Source: TMED14 sp002167805
Lineage (GTDB): Bacteria > Bacteroidota > Bacteroidia > Flavobacteriales > Schleiferiaceae
NCBI GenBank assembly: GCA_965655795.1
Contig: CBFHHY010000002.1
Location: 62,001-126,000 of the forward strand
Length of the DNA: 64,000 nucleotides
Direction: 5' to 3'
In this document: positions 16,452 through 26,131 of the stretch, piece after piece
Position numbering within the stretch: position 1 is the first letter of the stretch
Layout of the letters: every line of letters begins with the position of its first letter
Position numbers and translations under genes: made by a program
Notes under the pieces: model-generated
Seen by the model: the letters and a program-made list of their open reading frames with translations, nothing else
What the model was told of the DNA's origin: nothing
Database searches by the model: none

Positions 16452-17789
16452 ATGAATTTCACTTTACAAGCTCTATCTCCTCTAGATGGTCGATACAAAA
16501 GACATACCAAGGCTTTATCTCCCTATTTTTCTGAATATGGTCTAATTTCTTACCGTATAAAAATTGAGATTGAATATTTTTTAGCAATTTGTGATTCTGG
16601 AATACCAAACCTTAAAAAGGTTAACAAAAGCCATAAAAATCGTCTCAGAGAATTAATAAATAACATTTCTGAAGAGGATGCCTTAAGGGTCAAAAGCATA
16701 GAAAAAATAACAAATCATGATGTTAAGGCGGTCGAATATTTTTTAAAGGAAGAGTTTTCTAAAATAGGACTTGAAGAATTTTCAGAATTTATACACTTTG
16801 GACTGACTTCTCAGGATATTAATAATACAGCGATTCCTCTATCACTAAAAGAATTTCATGACCAACAATTTTTACCTGCAATTATCGAACTTATTGAAAT
16901 ACTACAAAATCAAGCAAAAGAATGGGAGAGTATACCTATGTTATCAAGAACTCATGGTCAACCTGCATCTCCAACGCGTCTTGGTAAAGAATGGCAAGTT
17001 TTTATAACACGTCTTGAGTCACAGTTAAAGCTTCTCCAAAATATTCCTTTCTCAGCAAAGTTTGGAGGTGCAACGGGTAGCTTTAATGCCCATTTTGTTG
17101 CATTCCCGAATATTAATTGGCACGAATTTTCAAATAAATTTTGCTTACAGTTTGGACTAAATAGATCATATCCAACTACCCAAATTGAGCATTATGATAA
17201 TCTTGCAGCTTATTTTGATGGAGTAAAAAGAATTCATACAATTCTAATTGATTTCTCAAGAGATTTATGGACATATATCAGCATGGATTATTTTAAACAA
17301 AAAATTGTCGAGGGAGAGATTGGTTCTTCTGCGATGCCCCATAAAGTCAATCCAATTGATTTTGAAAATGCCGAAGGAAACTTGGGAATGGCTAATTGTC
17401 TCTTTGACTACATGTCATCTAAACTTCCAATTTCTAGGCTTCAGAGAGACCTTACAGACTCCACTGTTCTCAGGAATATCGGGGTTCCATTAGGACATAG
17501 TTTTACTGCCTTGAGTAGCATAAAAAAAGGCTTAAGCAAATTAATTGTGAATAAAGAAAAAATTGGGAAGGATTTAGAATCGAATTGGGCTGTCGTCGCA
17601 GAAGGAATTCAAACAATTTTAAGAAGAGAAGGATATCCTAAACCATACGAAGCATTAAAAGAATTAACAAGAACAAATGATGGTATCAATAGAAATACCA
17701 TTATGAATTTTATTGACAATCTTGATGTTTCTTTAGAAACAAAAAATGAACTTCGCGCAATTTCTCCCAGTACTTATGTTGGAAAATAA
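16452..17789 (+). CDS. purB: adenylosuccinate lyase
   Basis: 445 residues, near the 456 of E. coli PurB and of the same subgroup. Signature of the fumarase/aspartase superfamily: SSAMPHKVNPIDFENAEGN near residue 290 with the catalytic Ser, and SRTHGQPASPTRLGKEW near residue 158 with the His. It acts twice in purine synthesis, releasing fumarate from SAICAR and from adenylosuccinate. It follows the HsdR_N-like gene by 8 bp, so the two are probably on one transcript. It converges with lhgO, ending 8 bp from it. Confidence 0.96.
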   Translation: MNFTLQALSPLDGRYKRHTKALSPYFSEYGLISYRIKIEIEYFLAICDSGIPNLKKVNKSHKNRLRELINNISEEDALRVKSIEKITNHDVKAVEYFLKEEFSKIGLEEFSEFIHFGLTSQDINNTAIPLSLKEFHDQQFLPAIIELIEILQNQAKEWESIPMLSRTHGQPASPTRLGKEWQVFITRLESQLKLLQNIPFSAKFGGATGSFNAHFVAFPNINWHEFSNKFCLQFGLNRSYPTTQIEHYDNLAAYFDGVKRIHTILIDFSRDLWTYISMDYFKQKIVEGEIGSSAMPHKVNPIDFENAEGNLGMANCLFDYMSSKLPISRLQRDLTDSTVLRNIGVPLGHSFTALSSIKKGLSKLIVNKEKIGKDLESNWAVVAEGIQTILRREGYPKPYEALKELTRTNDGINRNTIMNFIDNLDVSLETKNELRAISPSTYVGK

Positions 17790-17797
17790 AGTACTCA

Positions 17798-18994
17798 TTA
17801 CAATTTGCTTAAAATTTCATCTGCAATTGCAAGAGATGCCGTAGCTGCAGGAGATGGGGCATTCATAACATGAATACCGATTTCGCCTTTTCTAATTAAA
17901 AAGTCATCCAGCAATTTACCCTCAGCGTCCAGAGCTTGCGCTCTTATTCCAGACCTACCTGGAATAAGATCAGAGAGTTCTAAACTTGGAATTATTTTTT
18001 GAAGCTCGATTAAATATTTCTTTTTAGAGAAAGCTAATTCATATTCTTTTAGACCATATGAGAAGTTTTCTTGGAACAACTTCCAAGTTCCTTTGAAAGT
18101 CAAAGAATTATAAAAGTCTTTATAATTAAATGAAGTTTTACTATATCCCTCTCGAGAAAAAGAAAAAACCGCGTTCGGCCCACACTCAACAGAGCTATCC
18201 ACCATTCGAGTAAAATGTACTCCCAAAAAAGGGAATTTTGGATCTGGAACAGGATAAATCAAGTTACGAACCTTAAAACGTGATTCATTTTTTAACTTAT
18301 AGTAGTCTCCCCGAAAAGGAACAATTCTAATTTTTTCATTAATTCCGTCGATTTTAGCAATTCTATCACTTTGAAGTCCAGCACAAAAAATTATTTTTTC
18401 TGAATAAAAATGCTTGTTGCCTTTTAATCTTATGGCGCCCATGCTACCCATACGATTCAAATCAATTACTTCAGAATTTAATCTAAATGATCCTCGCTTC
18501 TCAATGGCCAATGAAATAAGCCTTTCACAAACTTCAGAATAGTTTACTATTCCTGTTTGAGGAATATGAAGGGCCGCTTTTACATCAACAAATGGCTCAA
18601 TTTTTTTAACTTCATTTTTTTGTAAAAAACGAATATTACTCAAACCATTTTCTGCGCCTCTAAGAGCTATTGAGTTGAGCTGAGTTAAATCACTATCATT
18701 TTTGGCAACTACTATTTTTCCACATATATCAAATTCAATATTTTGTTTATTGCAGAATTCAACTAATTGATGGTATCCTAAAATACATGTCTTTGCCTTT
18801 ATTGATCCCGGTTTATAATAAAGCCCCGAGTGAATAACACCTGAATTTCTACCAGTCTGATGCGATGCAAATTGAGACTCCTTATCAATAATTAATATTT
18901 TCGATTTGGGGTTTTTCTTTCTGAGCTTAAAAGCCGTTGACGCACCAATAATTCCCCCTCCAACAATAATGAAATCAAATGTACTCTCGTTCAT
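17798..18994 (-). CDS. lhgO: L-2-hydroxyglutarate oxidase
   Basis: 398 residues. FAD-binding GGGIIGASTAF at the N-terminus, then SHQTGRNSGVIHSGLYY near residue 44 and GSIKAKTC, the usual LhgO pattern; the C-terminal GRSGIRAQ segment fits the DAO-type fold. It oxidises L-2-hydroxyglutarate to 2-oxoglutarate with electrons to the quinone pool or oxygen, at the inner face of the membrane. It lies 30 bp after the DUF5777 gene and is the last gene of the five-gene redox run. Confidence 0.9.
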   Translation of the reverse strand: MNESTFDFIIVGGGIIGASTAFKLRKKNPKSKILIIDKESQFASHQTGRNSGVIHSGLYYKPGSIKAKTCILGYHQLVEFCNKQNIEFDICGKIVVAKNDSDLTQLNSIALRGAENGLSNIRFLQKNEVKKIEPFVDVKAALHIPQTGIVNYSEVCERLISLAIEKRGSFRLNSEVIDLNRMGSMGAIRLKGNKHFYSEKIIFCAGLQSDRIAKIDGINEKIRIVPFRGDYYKLKNESRFKVRNLIYPVPDPKFPFLGVHFTRMVDSSVECGPNAVFSFSREGYSKTSFNYKDFYNSLTFKGTWKLFQENFSYGLKEYELAFSKKKYLIELQKIIPSLELSDLIPGRSGIRAQALDAEGKLLDDFLIRKGEIGIHVMNAPSPAATASLAIADEILSKL

Positions 18995-19024
18995 AATGAG
19001 GTATCCATAATTTCATAGAGTGAA

Positions 19025-19900
19025 TCAATGATTGAAAACTCGACTGATATTAAAACCAAGGAAAATATCTCCATTTGACCAGCTACCTGGATTTTGAGTA
19101 ATCCACTGATTATCAGCCATCAGGCGACAGTTTGTCAGATGAAATTGAAATACATGACCTCCAGTTTCTATGTCGATACCAAAACTTAGTGCATTGTAGG
19201 TATCTAAGGGTTGTTGTTGTCTTAACATTATTTCCGAAGTTAAAGCCATTCTACTCGTTAGTTTATATCTTCCCCCTATTCCCAGGGCAATTAAATCATT
19301 ATTGTCATGAACAGTTGGAACCAAATTATAATGAACCAAAGTGGGAACTAACTCTAAAGAAAAGCTTCTATTAAATTTTCTTGCCATGATAATTTGGTTC
19401 GTAAACGCCATCCTGTCTGGAATACTCGGGTTTATGTCTGAAAAAGGAGTAGTTACAATTGTTGCAGAACTATAATATGCCAAAGAGAAAGGGAAATCGA
19501 TACAATTTTTGCATTTGGATTTTTTTGATTGTGTAAAAATTTTAATTTTTGTGAACAGATCATAAGTCTTTGCACCCGATGATCTTCCCCCTCCAAAGTT
19601 GAACCACTTCTTTGGTGAATAACTATACTCAAATCGTATTTGAGCCATATCCATTCCAAATAAATTGTAAAGAGGTTGATCATTAAGAGCCCCAAAGCGA
19701 TGTCCAACAATAAACTGACCAACTCCCTTACCTGGCAATTCTATCGATTGCATATTTATAACTCGGGTCCCTTTGAATGTGGCAAAAACGAATGATTTTT
19801 CAGATTCAGGGGTAATTGAATTCAACTCACTTAACAAATTACCTTGACCAAATAGAGGAACAGATGAGATAGCAAGGAATAGAATTAAAAATCTAAGCAT
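19025..19900 (-). CDS. DUF5777 beta-barrel protein
   Basis: 291 residues. A Sec signal peptide (ending SVPLFGQ) precedes an alternating hydrophobic/aromatic pattern to the C-terminus, typical of an outer-membrane barrel. Segments such as VGHRFGALNDQPLYNLFGMDMAQIR match DUF5777 as I recall it. A Cys pair near residue 130 (CKNC) is unusual for a barrel and could mark a metal site. The function is unknown. It is 15 bp after yceI and ahead of lhgO in the operon. Confidence 0.8.
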   Translation of the reverse strand: MLRFLILFLAISSVPLFGQGNLLSELNSITPESEKSFVFATFKGTRVINMQSIELPGKGVGQFIVGHRFGALNDQPLYNLFGMDMAQIRFEYSYSPKKWFNFGGGRSSGAKTYDLFTKIKIFTQSKKSKCKNCIDFPFSLAYYSSATIVTTPFSDINPSIPDRMAFTNQIIMARKFNRSFSLELVPTLVHYNLVPTVHDNNDLIALGIGGRYKLTSRMALTSEIMLRQQQPLDTYNALSFGIDIETGGHVFQFHLTNCRLMADNQWITQNPGSWSNGDIFLGFNISRVFNH

Positions 19901-19915
19901 AAAAATCTTCTTATT

Positions 19916-20461
19916 TTATTTAAATTCTGAACGAACAGTAACTTTTATTTCTTCCGCAATTCTTGTTACCATTAAATTTGGAATCTTAATTTTAAAATCA
20001 CTGGGTCTTACAATAAAATCTGACTCTAAAGTTACTGATTTATCCTTCAGAACCCTTATAATTACTGGCTCATTAATAAACCTTTTAACACCATGCATTT
20101 TTAGTTTACCATTAACTTTTACATTATAAATTCCAACTTTTTCAAAATCAATATCACCTATTAAACGTCCTTCTAAAGTGGATTTTGGATAAATGTCAGA
20201 TTCTAAATAATTCTCGTTAAAATGTTCTTGCATTAACGCGTTCTTAAAAGTTAAAGATTGAATATTCAAAACATAAGCTAATTCCCTTTTTTCTGGATCT
20301 AATATTGCCATGCCATCATTTAAAAAAGCTTCAATATCCTCGATTGGTGTGTATGAATAAATATGAACATAAGAGTCTTTAGACACCAACCTTTTAGGTT
20401 CCTGAGAAAATAGTTTTGATATTGATAGAAAAAAAATCAGTAATGCAAGAATATATTTCAT
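19916..20461 (-). CDS. YceI family lipocalin-like protein
   Basis: 181 residues. An N-terminal signal peptide (ending KLFSQ) leads to an extended beta-barrel: KNALMQEHFNENYLESDIYPKS contains the family's typical HFNxxxxL...YP segment near residue 76, followed by strand-rich VKVNGKLKMHGVKR. YceI-like proteins bind a polyisoprenoid in a lipocalin-type barrel in the periplasm; a redox or quinone-related role is often proposed. It is 6 bp from the cytochrome-like lipoprotein gene and 15 bp ahead of the DUF5777 barrel gene. Confidence 0.88.
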   Translation of the reverse strand: MKYILALLIFFLSISKLFSQEPKRLVSKDSYVHIYSYTPIEDIEAFLNDGMAILDPEKRELAYVLNIQSLTFKNALMQEHFNENYLESDIYPKSTLEGRLIGDIDFEKVGIYNVKVNGKLKMHGVKRFINEPVIIRVLKDKSVTLESDFIVRPSDFKIKIPNLMVTRIAEEIKVTVRSEFK

Positions 20462-20467
20462 AATCGT

Positions 20468-20851
20468 TTAGTTTTCGAGTGCACCGTTGGCTATCCAAAT
20501 ATTTATTTTTTCAATTGAGCAAGAGTCTATAAGAGCGTTGGGTGGCATTTTTAAGGGATCACTTGAAGGTTTATTTATTCGAATTGAAAATTCACCCTGT
20601 AAAACCGAGGCCTTAACATCTTGATAGCCTTCGAGCAACAACCCCGCTGCAGGGGAGCTGCCTTGATGACATGCGACACAAAATTGATCAACTAATGGCT
20701 TTACGTCACTAGTCCAGGAAATACTAGTCAAATCACATCCAGACTGGTTGTACTTTGTTTCGATATTATCATAGTAGCATCCAACGCAGAATAAACTAAA
20801 AATAGTTAAAAAGAGAAACCTAGAAATTTCAGTAGGTGCGAAAAATTTCAT
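20468..20851 (-). CDS. cytochrome c-like lipoprotein
   Basis: 127 residues from the ATG at 20851 (MKFFAPTEI), which fits a lipoprotein signal ending in FCVGC; a start nine codons upstream would add charged residues and overlap the MFS gene. A CVACH motif near residue 60 and LKMPPNALIDSC near residue 100 give the layout of a small class I c-type cytochrome, with the Met in PLKMPP as the likely sixth haem ligand (as in Bacteroidota 'cytochrome c' lipoproteins of this size). It would sit on the outer face of the inner membrane or on the outer membrane. It precedes yceI by 6 bp. Confidence 0.8.
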   Translation of the reverse strand: MKFFAPTEISRFLFLTIFSLFCVGCYYDNIETKYNQSGCDLTSISWTSDVKPLVDQFCVACHQGSSPAAGLLLEGYQDVKASVLQGEFSIRINKPSSDPLKMPPNALIDSCSIEKINIWIANGALEN

Positions 20852-20870
20852 TACATCAAAACGTTTAATC

Positions 20871-22172
20871 TTAACCAAAGTTCTTTTTCGATCTATAAAA
20901 TTTATTCACTCCGTACCATAAAAACATCGCAATCATAAAAAATATAGAGAGAACTAAGGGTGATAATCGCAAATTGCCTGTTACTGTTTCTACCCAACCA
21001 ACAGCCACCATTCCCAAAACAGTAGCTAATTTTTCCGCAATGTCAAAAAAACTAAAATAAGTAACATGTTCGTCCTCGGGTGGTAGCATTTTAGAAAAGG
21101 TTGATCGCCCAAGGGATTGTAAACCACCCATCACCAATCCTACTGCGGAGCCAAGGAGATAAAATTGTATCGGAGAATTTACAAAAAAAGCTAAAATGCA
21201 AATAACCATCCATAATAAACACGCTAAAATCAAACTTCGAATATTTCCAAACCGATCAGAAAGCTTTGCAAACGACCAAGACCCCAAAATGGCAACAAAT
21301 TGAATAAGTAATATAGTCATTATTAAAGAGCTAGAATCAAGACCAAGAACTTTTGTACCGAATAAAGAAGCAATTAAAATAACAGTTTGCACACCTGCTG
21401 AAGCAAAGAAAAAACCCAATAAATACCTATTTAAACCAGCAATTTTTTTGAATTCTTTTACAATTAAAAACAAACGTCGGTAACTTTCTATGACATATCC
21501 TTTATTTTTTTCCATCAAAATTGATACACCAGAAGGCAGCCGATAGAGAGAAAATTCGCCCCAAAGAAGCCACCAGATACCAACAAAAACAAAACTTAAC
21601 CTTGTGACTAATGCAACATCATTAGTTCCAAGCCAATCTGGGTTTTGAATAAATACTAAGGATAATATTAACACTAAGGAACTACCCAAATATCCCAAAG
21701 CAAAACCTCGAGCACTTAGAGAGTCTTGATCCTCAATCTGAGCTATTTCAGGTAAATAAGAATTGTAAAAGACTAAACTCCCACTAAAACATAATGAGGC
21801 TAAATATGGCGATAAAAGCCCCCACCACATATAGCTTTCAGTAAAAAAAAACATCCCCGAACAAGCTATTGAACCGCAGTAAATAAAAACTCTCATAAAT
21901 GACTTTTTTCTTCCTGAAACTTCAGATAAAGCGCTGAGATACGGGGTGATCAGACTAATTGTTAAAAATGCTGCAGCAACCACAAAAGTATATGCAGCTG
22001 TAGTAGAAATATTACTACCAAAAAAGGGGAACTCAATCTTTCCAGCACCATCCATAACAGCAGCATAATAAATTGGGAATATTGCGGTACTAATAACAAG
22101 ACTGTAAGCAGAATTTGCCCAGTCATACATTGCCCAACCCCACTGGATTTTGGAATCACTAGATATAGCCAT
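20871..22172 (-). CDS. MFS transporter of the UMF1/Atg22 type
   Basis: About 433 residues from the ATG at 22172 (MAISSDSKIQ), chosen since it leaves a normal short N-terminus before WGWAMYDWANSAYSLV, the family's diagnostic segment near residue 11. Around twelve hydrophobic helices follow; the VSGRKKSFMR and SDRFGNIRSL loops are the usual MFS loop 2-3 type signals. UMF1/Atg22-type proteins are efflux or amino-acid-type transporters; the substrate is not known. It is the first gene of a run with the cytochrome-like lipoprotein, yceI, DUF5777 and lhgO (gaps 19, 6, 15 and 30 bp). Confidence 0.88.
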   Translation of the reverse strand: MAISSDSKIQWGWAMYDWANSAYSLVISTAIFPIYYAAVMDGAGKIEFPFFGSNISTTAAYTFVVAAAFLTISLITPYLSALSEVSGRKKSFMRVFIYCGSIACSGMFFFTESYMWWGLLSPYLASLCFSGSLVFYNSYLPEIAQIEDQDSLSARGFALGYLGSSLVLILSLVFIQNPDWLGTNDVALVTRLSFVFVGIWWLLWGEFSLYRLPSGVSILMEKNKGYVIESYRRLFLIVKEFKKIAGLNRYLLGFFFASAGVQTVILIASLFGTKVLGLDSSSLIMTILLIQFVAILGSWSFAKLSDRFGNIRSLILACLLWMVICILAFFVNSPIQFYLLGSAVGLVMGGLQSLGRSTFSKMLPPEDEHVTYFSFFDIAEKLATVLGMVAVGWVETVTGNLRLSPLVLSIFFMIAMFLWYGVNKFYRSKKNFG

Positions 22173-22321
22173 AAGCTGATTTTTGCCCAAGGTATAAAAA
22201 AGCAAATGGCTAAAACATCAAATATCCATATTTATGTTTTTATAATCACATAACTGTGTAATAAATAACTATGATTTGACAAACAGAATGAATATGAAAT
22301 GAAAATTAAGCGAAAGAATTA

Positions 22322-25096
22322 TTAAGAACACATTTTCTTACTTGGAGGTGCAAATTTTGTTAAATTAATACCCTCAACAGCAGCACTGTACTCCTCTAAT
22401 GTCGGTATTCTACCGAGTATTGCAGAAAGAACTGTAACTGGTGTAGACCCGAGTAATGACTCTCCTTTTTTGCGTTCTGAATCAGCTACTACACGTCCTT
22501 TGAATAAACGTGTAGATGTAGCCATAACAGTATCACCTTTTGCAGCTTTTTCTTGATTTCCCATACAAAGATTACATCCCGGTCTCTCGAGATACATCAT
22601 ATTTTTATATTCAGTACGTGGAGCATTTTTAGGTGCATCGTCATCAAACTCAAATCCGGAATATTTTGAGAGAATATCCCAATCGCCTTCCTCTTTGAGT
22701 TCATCAATAATATTATATGTCGGAGCAGCAACAACTAAAGGAGCATTGAACTCAACTAATCCATTCTTAGCCTCTAAGTTTTTGAGCATTTTAGAAACTA
22801 TCTTCAGATCACCCTTATGAACCATGCACGATCCAACAAAGCCAAGATCGATATTTTTACTTCCTTGATAATAAGAAAGTGGTCTTATAGCATCATGAGT
22901 ATACCTTTTGGAGACATCCTCATTGTGAACATCAGGATCAGCGATCATAGGTTGTCCAATAATATCTAAATCTACTTCAAACTCGGCATAATATTTAGCG
23001 TTATGATCAGGAGTTAAGGCGGGCTTTTCTCCAGTTCTAATCTCATCAATTCTCTTATCAGCTTTATTTATGAGCCTCTGAAGAACCTGAGATTTATTAT
23101 CCATTCCATTTTTAATCATGATCTCAATTCTTTCCTTAGAAATCTCTAGAGATTTTATAAGGGTGTCATCTTGAGAGATACAAATAGATGCCTTTGCTTT
23201 CATTTCAGCAGTCCAATCCGTAAAAGTAAATGCCTGATCAGCAAGCAAGGTCCCGATATGCACCTCGATAATTCTACCTTGAAAAACATTTTCATCAAAA
23301 TTATCAAGCATTTGAGATTGAGTGGCATGAACAACATCTCTAAAGTCGGTGCCACTCTGCATTTTGCCCTTGAAGGTGACTTTCACAGATTCAGGAATAG
23401 GCATACTTGCTTCACCGGTCGCAAGGGCAAGAGCGACAGTTCCCGAATCTGCGCCAAATGCCACCCCTTTTGACATTCTTGTATGAGAATCACCACCAAT
23501 AATTATTGCCCAATCGTCAATGGTAATATCATTTAAAACTTTATGAATTACATCTGTCAATGGAAAATACTCGTTTTCAGGATCACGAGCAGTAATCAAA
23601 CCAAAATCATGCATAAACTTCATCAACCTTGGGATGTTCTCCTGAGCTTTCCTATCCCAAACTGAAGCTGTATGACATCCAGATTGATACGCACCGTCAA
23701 TAATAGGGGAAATTTTAGTGGCTGCCATCATTTCCAGCTCTTGAGAGGTCATTAGGCCAGTAGTGTCTTGAGAACCCACAATGTTAACCTCTAAACGGAC
23801 ATCAGAACCGGCATGCAAGATTTTATTTGAGCTTAACCCAACTGCATTTTTATTGAAGATTTTTTCTACAGCGGTCAAACCTTGTCCATCGTTTGAAACC
23901 TCTTTAGATGACGCAAATACTTCTGGAGATTTAATCCCGAGAGTTTTTGAAGCAAATGTTTGAAGCTTCTTTCCGAAAACAATTGCATATGATCCTCCCG
24001 CCCGCATAAATTCAAGTTTCTGAGGCGTGAATGAAGAAGAAATATCACAAAGCTCTAAATCACCTTTAAACAACTTTTTTTCTTTTGTGTTTATGGTAAG
24101 TTCAGTACCTGTTTTAATCGAGTAAACCTCTTCCAAAATTGCTTCTCCATCTTCATCAAGTACTACAGACCCATTAGGATATTTTTTCTTAACCCAATTT
24201 TTCAGATCAATACCAATACCTCCTGTTACATCCACGGTTGTTAAGAAAATTGGAGAAATACCATTTGTCCCGGCTACTATTGGGGCGTAATTTATAAAAG
24301 GCACATAAGGACTTGCCTGCTTACCAATCCAAAGCGCTACATTATTGACTCCTGACATTCTTGAGGAACCTACACCCATTGTCCCTTTTTCCGCGATTAA
24401 CATTACCCGTCGATCAGGATATTTCTCTTGAAGAAGTAAAAGCTCGTTTTGTTTTTCAGTGTTATGTTCAAACATACATTTACCATGCAACTCTCTATCT
24501 GACCTCGAGTGAGCATCACTGCCAGGAGACAACAAATCTGTAGATATGTCACCCTCTCCTGCAACATAAGTGACAATTTTTATTTCCTCATCTATATCGG
24601 GAAGTTTGGTGAAAAACTCAGCATTAGCATAACTTTCTAAAACCTCTTTTGCGATATTATTGCCATTTTCATATGCTTTCTTTAGACGATTCATATCGTC
24701 ATCATACAAGAAAAATTGAGTTTTTAAAACATCAGCAGCTTTTCTCTGGATATCCAAATCTTTCTTAAGAGAGAGATCAATTAAAACCTCAACCGAGGGC
24801 CCACCTTTCATATGTGATAATAACTCAAAAGCAAATGTGATATTAATATCTTCTACTATATGTTTACCAAGAATAATCTCTTTTAAAAAATTAGCTTTTA
24901 CCCTTGCTGCACTTGTTGTTCCTGGTAAAACATTATAGACAAAAAAGTCCAATGATTTTTTTCTCAAAGAGCTTTTTACATCTTTAATATCTTTTATTAT
25001 TTCTATTAATAAATCCGCATCGTCAATGGGCTTGGGTTTAAGCCCTTGAACACTTCGTTCTTCGATGTCTTTACAATAATTTTTATAGAAACTCAT
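22322..25096 (-). CDS. acnB: aconitate hydratase B / 2-methylisocitrate dehydratase
   Basis: About 924 residues from the ATG at 25096 (MSFYKNYCKD); the ATG three codons upstream is less likely. The order is the AcnB one: N-terminal HEAT-like and swivel domains followed by the aconitase core. The [4Fe-4S] cluster Cys are in GSCMVHKGD (near residue 755) and GCNLCMGNQ (near residues 835 and 838). It converts citrate to isocitrate; the same family also acts in the methylcitrate cycle. A -7 box lies about 70 bp upstream. No citrate synthase is in the window; the next enzyme, icd, lies at 32-33 kb. Confidence 0.95.
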   Translation of the reverse strand: MSFYKNYCKDIEERSVQGLKPKPIDDADLLIEIIKDIKDVKSSLRKKSLDFFVYNVLPGTTSAARVKANFLKEIILGKHIVEDINITFAFELLSHMKGGPSVEVLIDLSLKKDLDIQRKAADVLKTQFFLYDDDMNRLKKAYENGNNIAKEVLESYANAEFFTKLPDIDEEIKIVTYVAGEGDISTDLLSPGSDAHSRSDRELHGKCMFEHNTEKQNELLLLQEKYPDRRVMLIAEKGTMGVGSSRMSGVNNVALWIGKQASPYVPFINYAPIVAGTNGISPIFLTTVDVTGGIGIDLKNWVKKKYPNGSVVLDEDGEAILEEVYSIKTGTELTINTKEKKLFKGDLELCDISSSFTPQKLEFMRAGGSYAIVFGKKLQTFASKTLGIKSPEVFASSKEVSNDGQGLTAVEKIFNKNAVGLSSNKILHAGSDVRLEVNIVGSQDTTGLMTSQELEMMAATKISPIIDGAYQSGCHTASVWDRKAQENIPRLMKFMHDFGLITARDPENEYFPLTDVIHKVLNDITIDDWAIIIGGDSHTRMSKGVAFGADSGTVALALATGEASMPIPESVKVTFKGKMQSGTDFRDVVHATQSQMLDNFDENVFQGRIIEVHIGTLLADQAFTFTDWTAEMKAKASICISQDDTLIKSLEISKERIEIMIKNGMDNKSQVLQRLINKADKRIDEIRTGEKPALTPDHNAKYYAEFEVDLDIIGQPMIADPDVHNEDVSKRYTHDAIRPLSYYQGSKNIDLGFVGSCMVHKGDLKIVSKMLKNLEAKNGLVEFNAPLVVAAPTYNIIDELKEEGDWDILSKYSGFEFDDDAPKNAPRTEYKNMMYLERPGCNLCMGNQEKAAKGDTVMATSTRLFKGRVVADSERKKGESLLGSTPVTVLSAILGRIPTLEEYSAAVEGINLTKFAPPSKKMCS

Positions 25097-25166
25097 AAAA
25101 ACCAATAATATTTTTAAAAATCAAATGTTTTATTAAAATAAATTTTATGATTTGTCTTTGTATTAA

Positions 25167-25174
25167 CAAAAATA
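25167..25174 (-). promoter_or_regulatory. acnB: -7 box for acnB
   Basis: Minus-strand TATTTTTG (CAAAAATA on the plus strand) lies about 70 bp ahead of the acnB start. No -33 TTG at the usual spacing. Confidence 0.35.
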
Positions 25175-25255
25175 CGAAAATAGAGCTAGTTTAATGGGCT
25201 TGAAGCAAAAGGTTATTAATTGTACAATACTGCTCAAACCAGAAATTTGAATTCT

Positions 25256-26077
25256 TTACTGGGCAATAAAGATCTTTTCTACCCATATTCCATCTATCGA
25301 CTCCGATACGACAGTTATAAAACTACTTTTAAAAATATGAATCGGCATAGACCACTCAGACCCAACCCAATTTCCCGAGATAAGAATCTTACCATCTGAG
25401 TTATAAATGCTAGTTCTAGCTGCCAAAGAATTTTCAGGTCGAATTAAAATTAATTTATCCTTTGAGACAAAACCCATGTAACCTGATAAATAATTACTTT
25501 CAATAGAAATCCATAAATGACCCGCAAATATTGAGCTATCTAATTTTTGTTGATACGCATAATCCTTTAAAATTATACGCTGACCATCCTCTACCTGAAC
25601 CCTAACCCAGGCAAATTGTAAAGAATCTTTATTCACAACACTGACACCGATATAACCCTCGTCATTGTTTTTCCATTGTGAATTTGGATCAGAGACGCTA
25701 TCAAATCTATATTCAATAGTTCCAAAGTAATCATTAGGCGAAAAACCTTGCCATGAAGAGGAGGTCAGCGAAATATCATCCCCCACTTGGAGCTTATCTG
25801 CATAAAAGAAAAAACCTCGTTGTTGTCCGTGAAGAGCAGATCCTGAAGAATCAAACGGCGATATAATTGAGTGATCAATTAAGCCTGTAGAGCCCGTATC
25901 TCGATATTGGGTAAACCTGAAATCTAATATTGAATCATTATTTACATCCAAATCAAAAAAATCTCCATTCTTTTCAAGAGTTGTATCCGGGATGTCAACA
26001 TATACATATTGAGCTTTAACCGGAGTCAAAAGCAACATATAAATAAGAGTGATCCAAAAAATTTTATTTATTTTCAT
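25256..26077 (-). CDS. secreted protein with T9SS-like C-terminal domain
   Basis: 273 residues from the ATG at 26077 (MKINKIFWI), which gives a clean signal peptide ending in VKAQ; an ATG ten codons upstream gives none. The chain is beta-rich. The final 70 residues (SIYNSDGKIL ... VEKIFIAQ) resemble a type A sorting domain of the type IX secretion system, with a YNxxGK turn and a final KIFI strand, though the match is loose. That would place it outside the cell or on the surface. Function unknown. It is divergent from the FtsX-type permease gene. Confidence 0.6.
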   Translation of the reverse strand: MKINKIFWITLIYMLLLTPVKAQYVYVDIPDTTLEKNGDFFDLDVNNDSILDFRFTQYRDTGSTGLIDHSIISPFDSSGSALHGQQRGFFFYADKLQVGDDISLTSSSWQGFSPNDYFGTIEYRFDSVSDPNSQWKNNDEGYIGVSVVNKDSLQFAWVRVQVEDGQRIILKDYAYQQKLDSSIFAGHLWISIESNYLSGYMGFVSKDKLILIRPENSLAARTSIYNSDGKILISGNWVGSEWSMPIHIFKSSFITVVSESIDGIWVEKIFIAQ

Positions 26078-26088
26078 TATTATGCAAA

Positions 26089-26123
26089 TTTGCAAAAGTC
26101 CTTGCAACCTAGCACTACCTTTG
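26089..26123 (+). promoter_or_regulatory. -33/-7 promoter of the permease-Wzm-Wzt operon
   Basis: TTTG at 26089-26092 is followed after 23 bp by TACCTTTG at 26116-26123, an exact -7 consensus. The ATG at 26132 is 8 bp downstream, so the leader would be a few bases at most. Confidence 0.55.
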
Positions 26124-26131
26124 AAAATTAT

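Noticed and set aside
25104..25255. A small gene in the acnB upstream gap.
   Set aside because: 150 bp with frequent stops; only a possible acnB promoter is seen.
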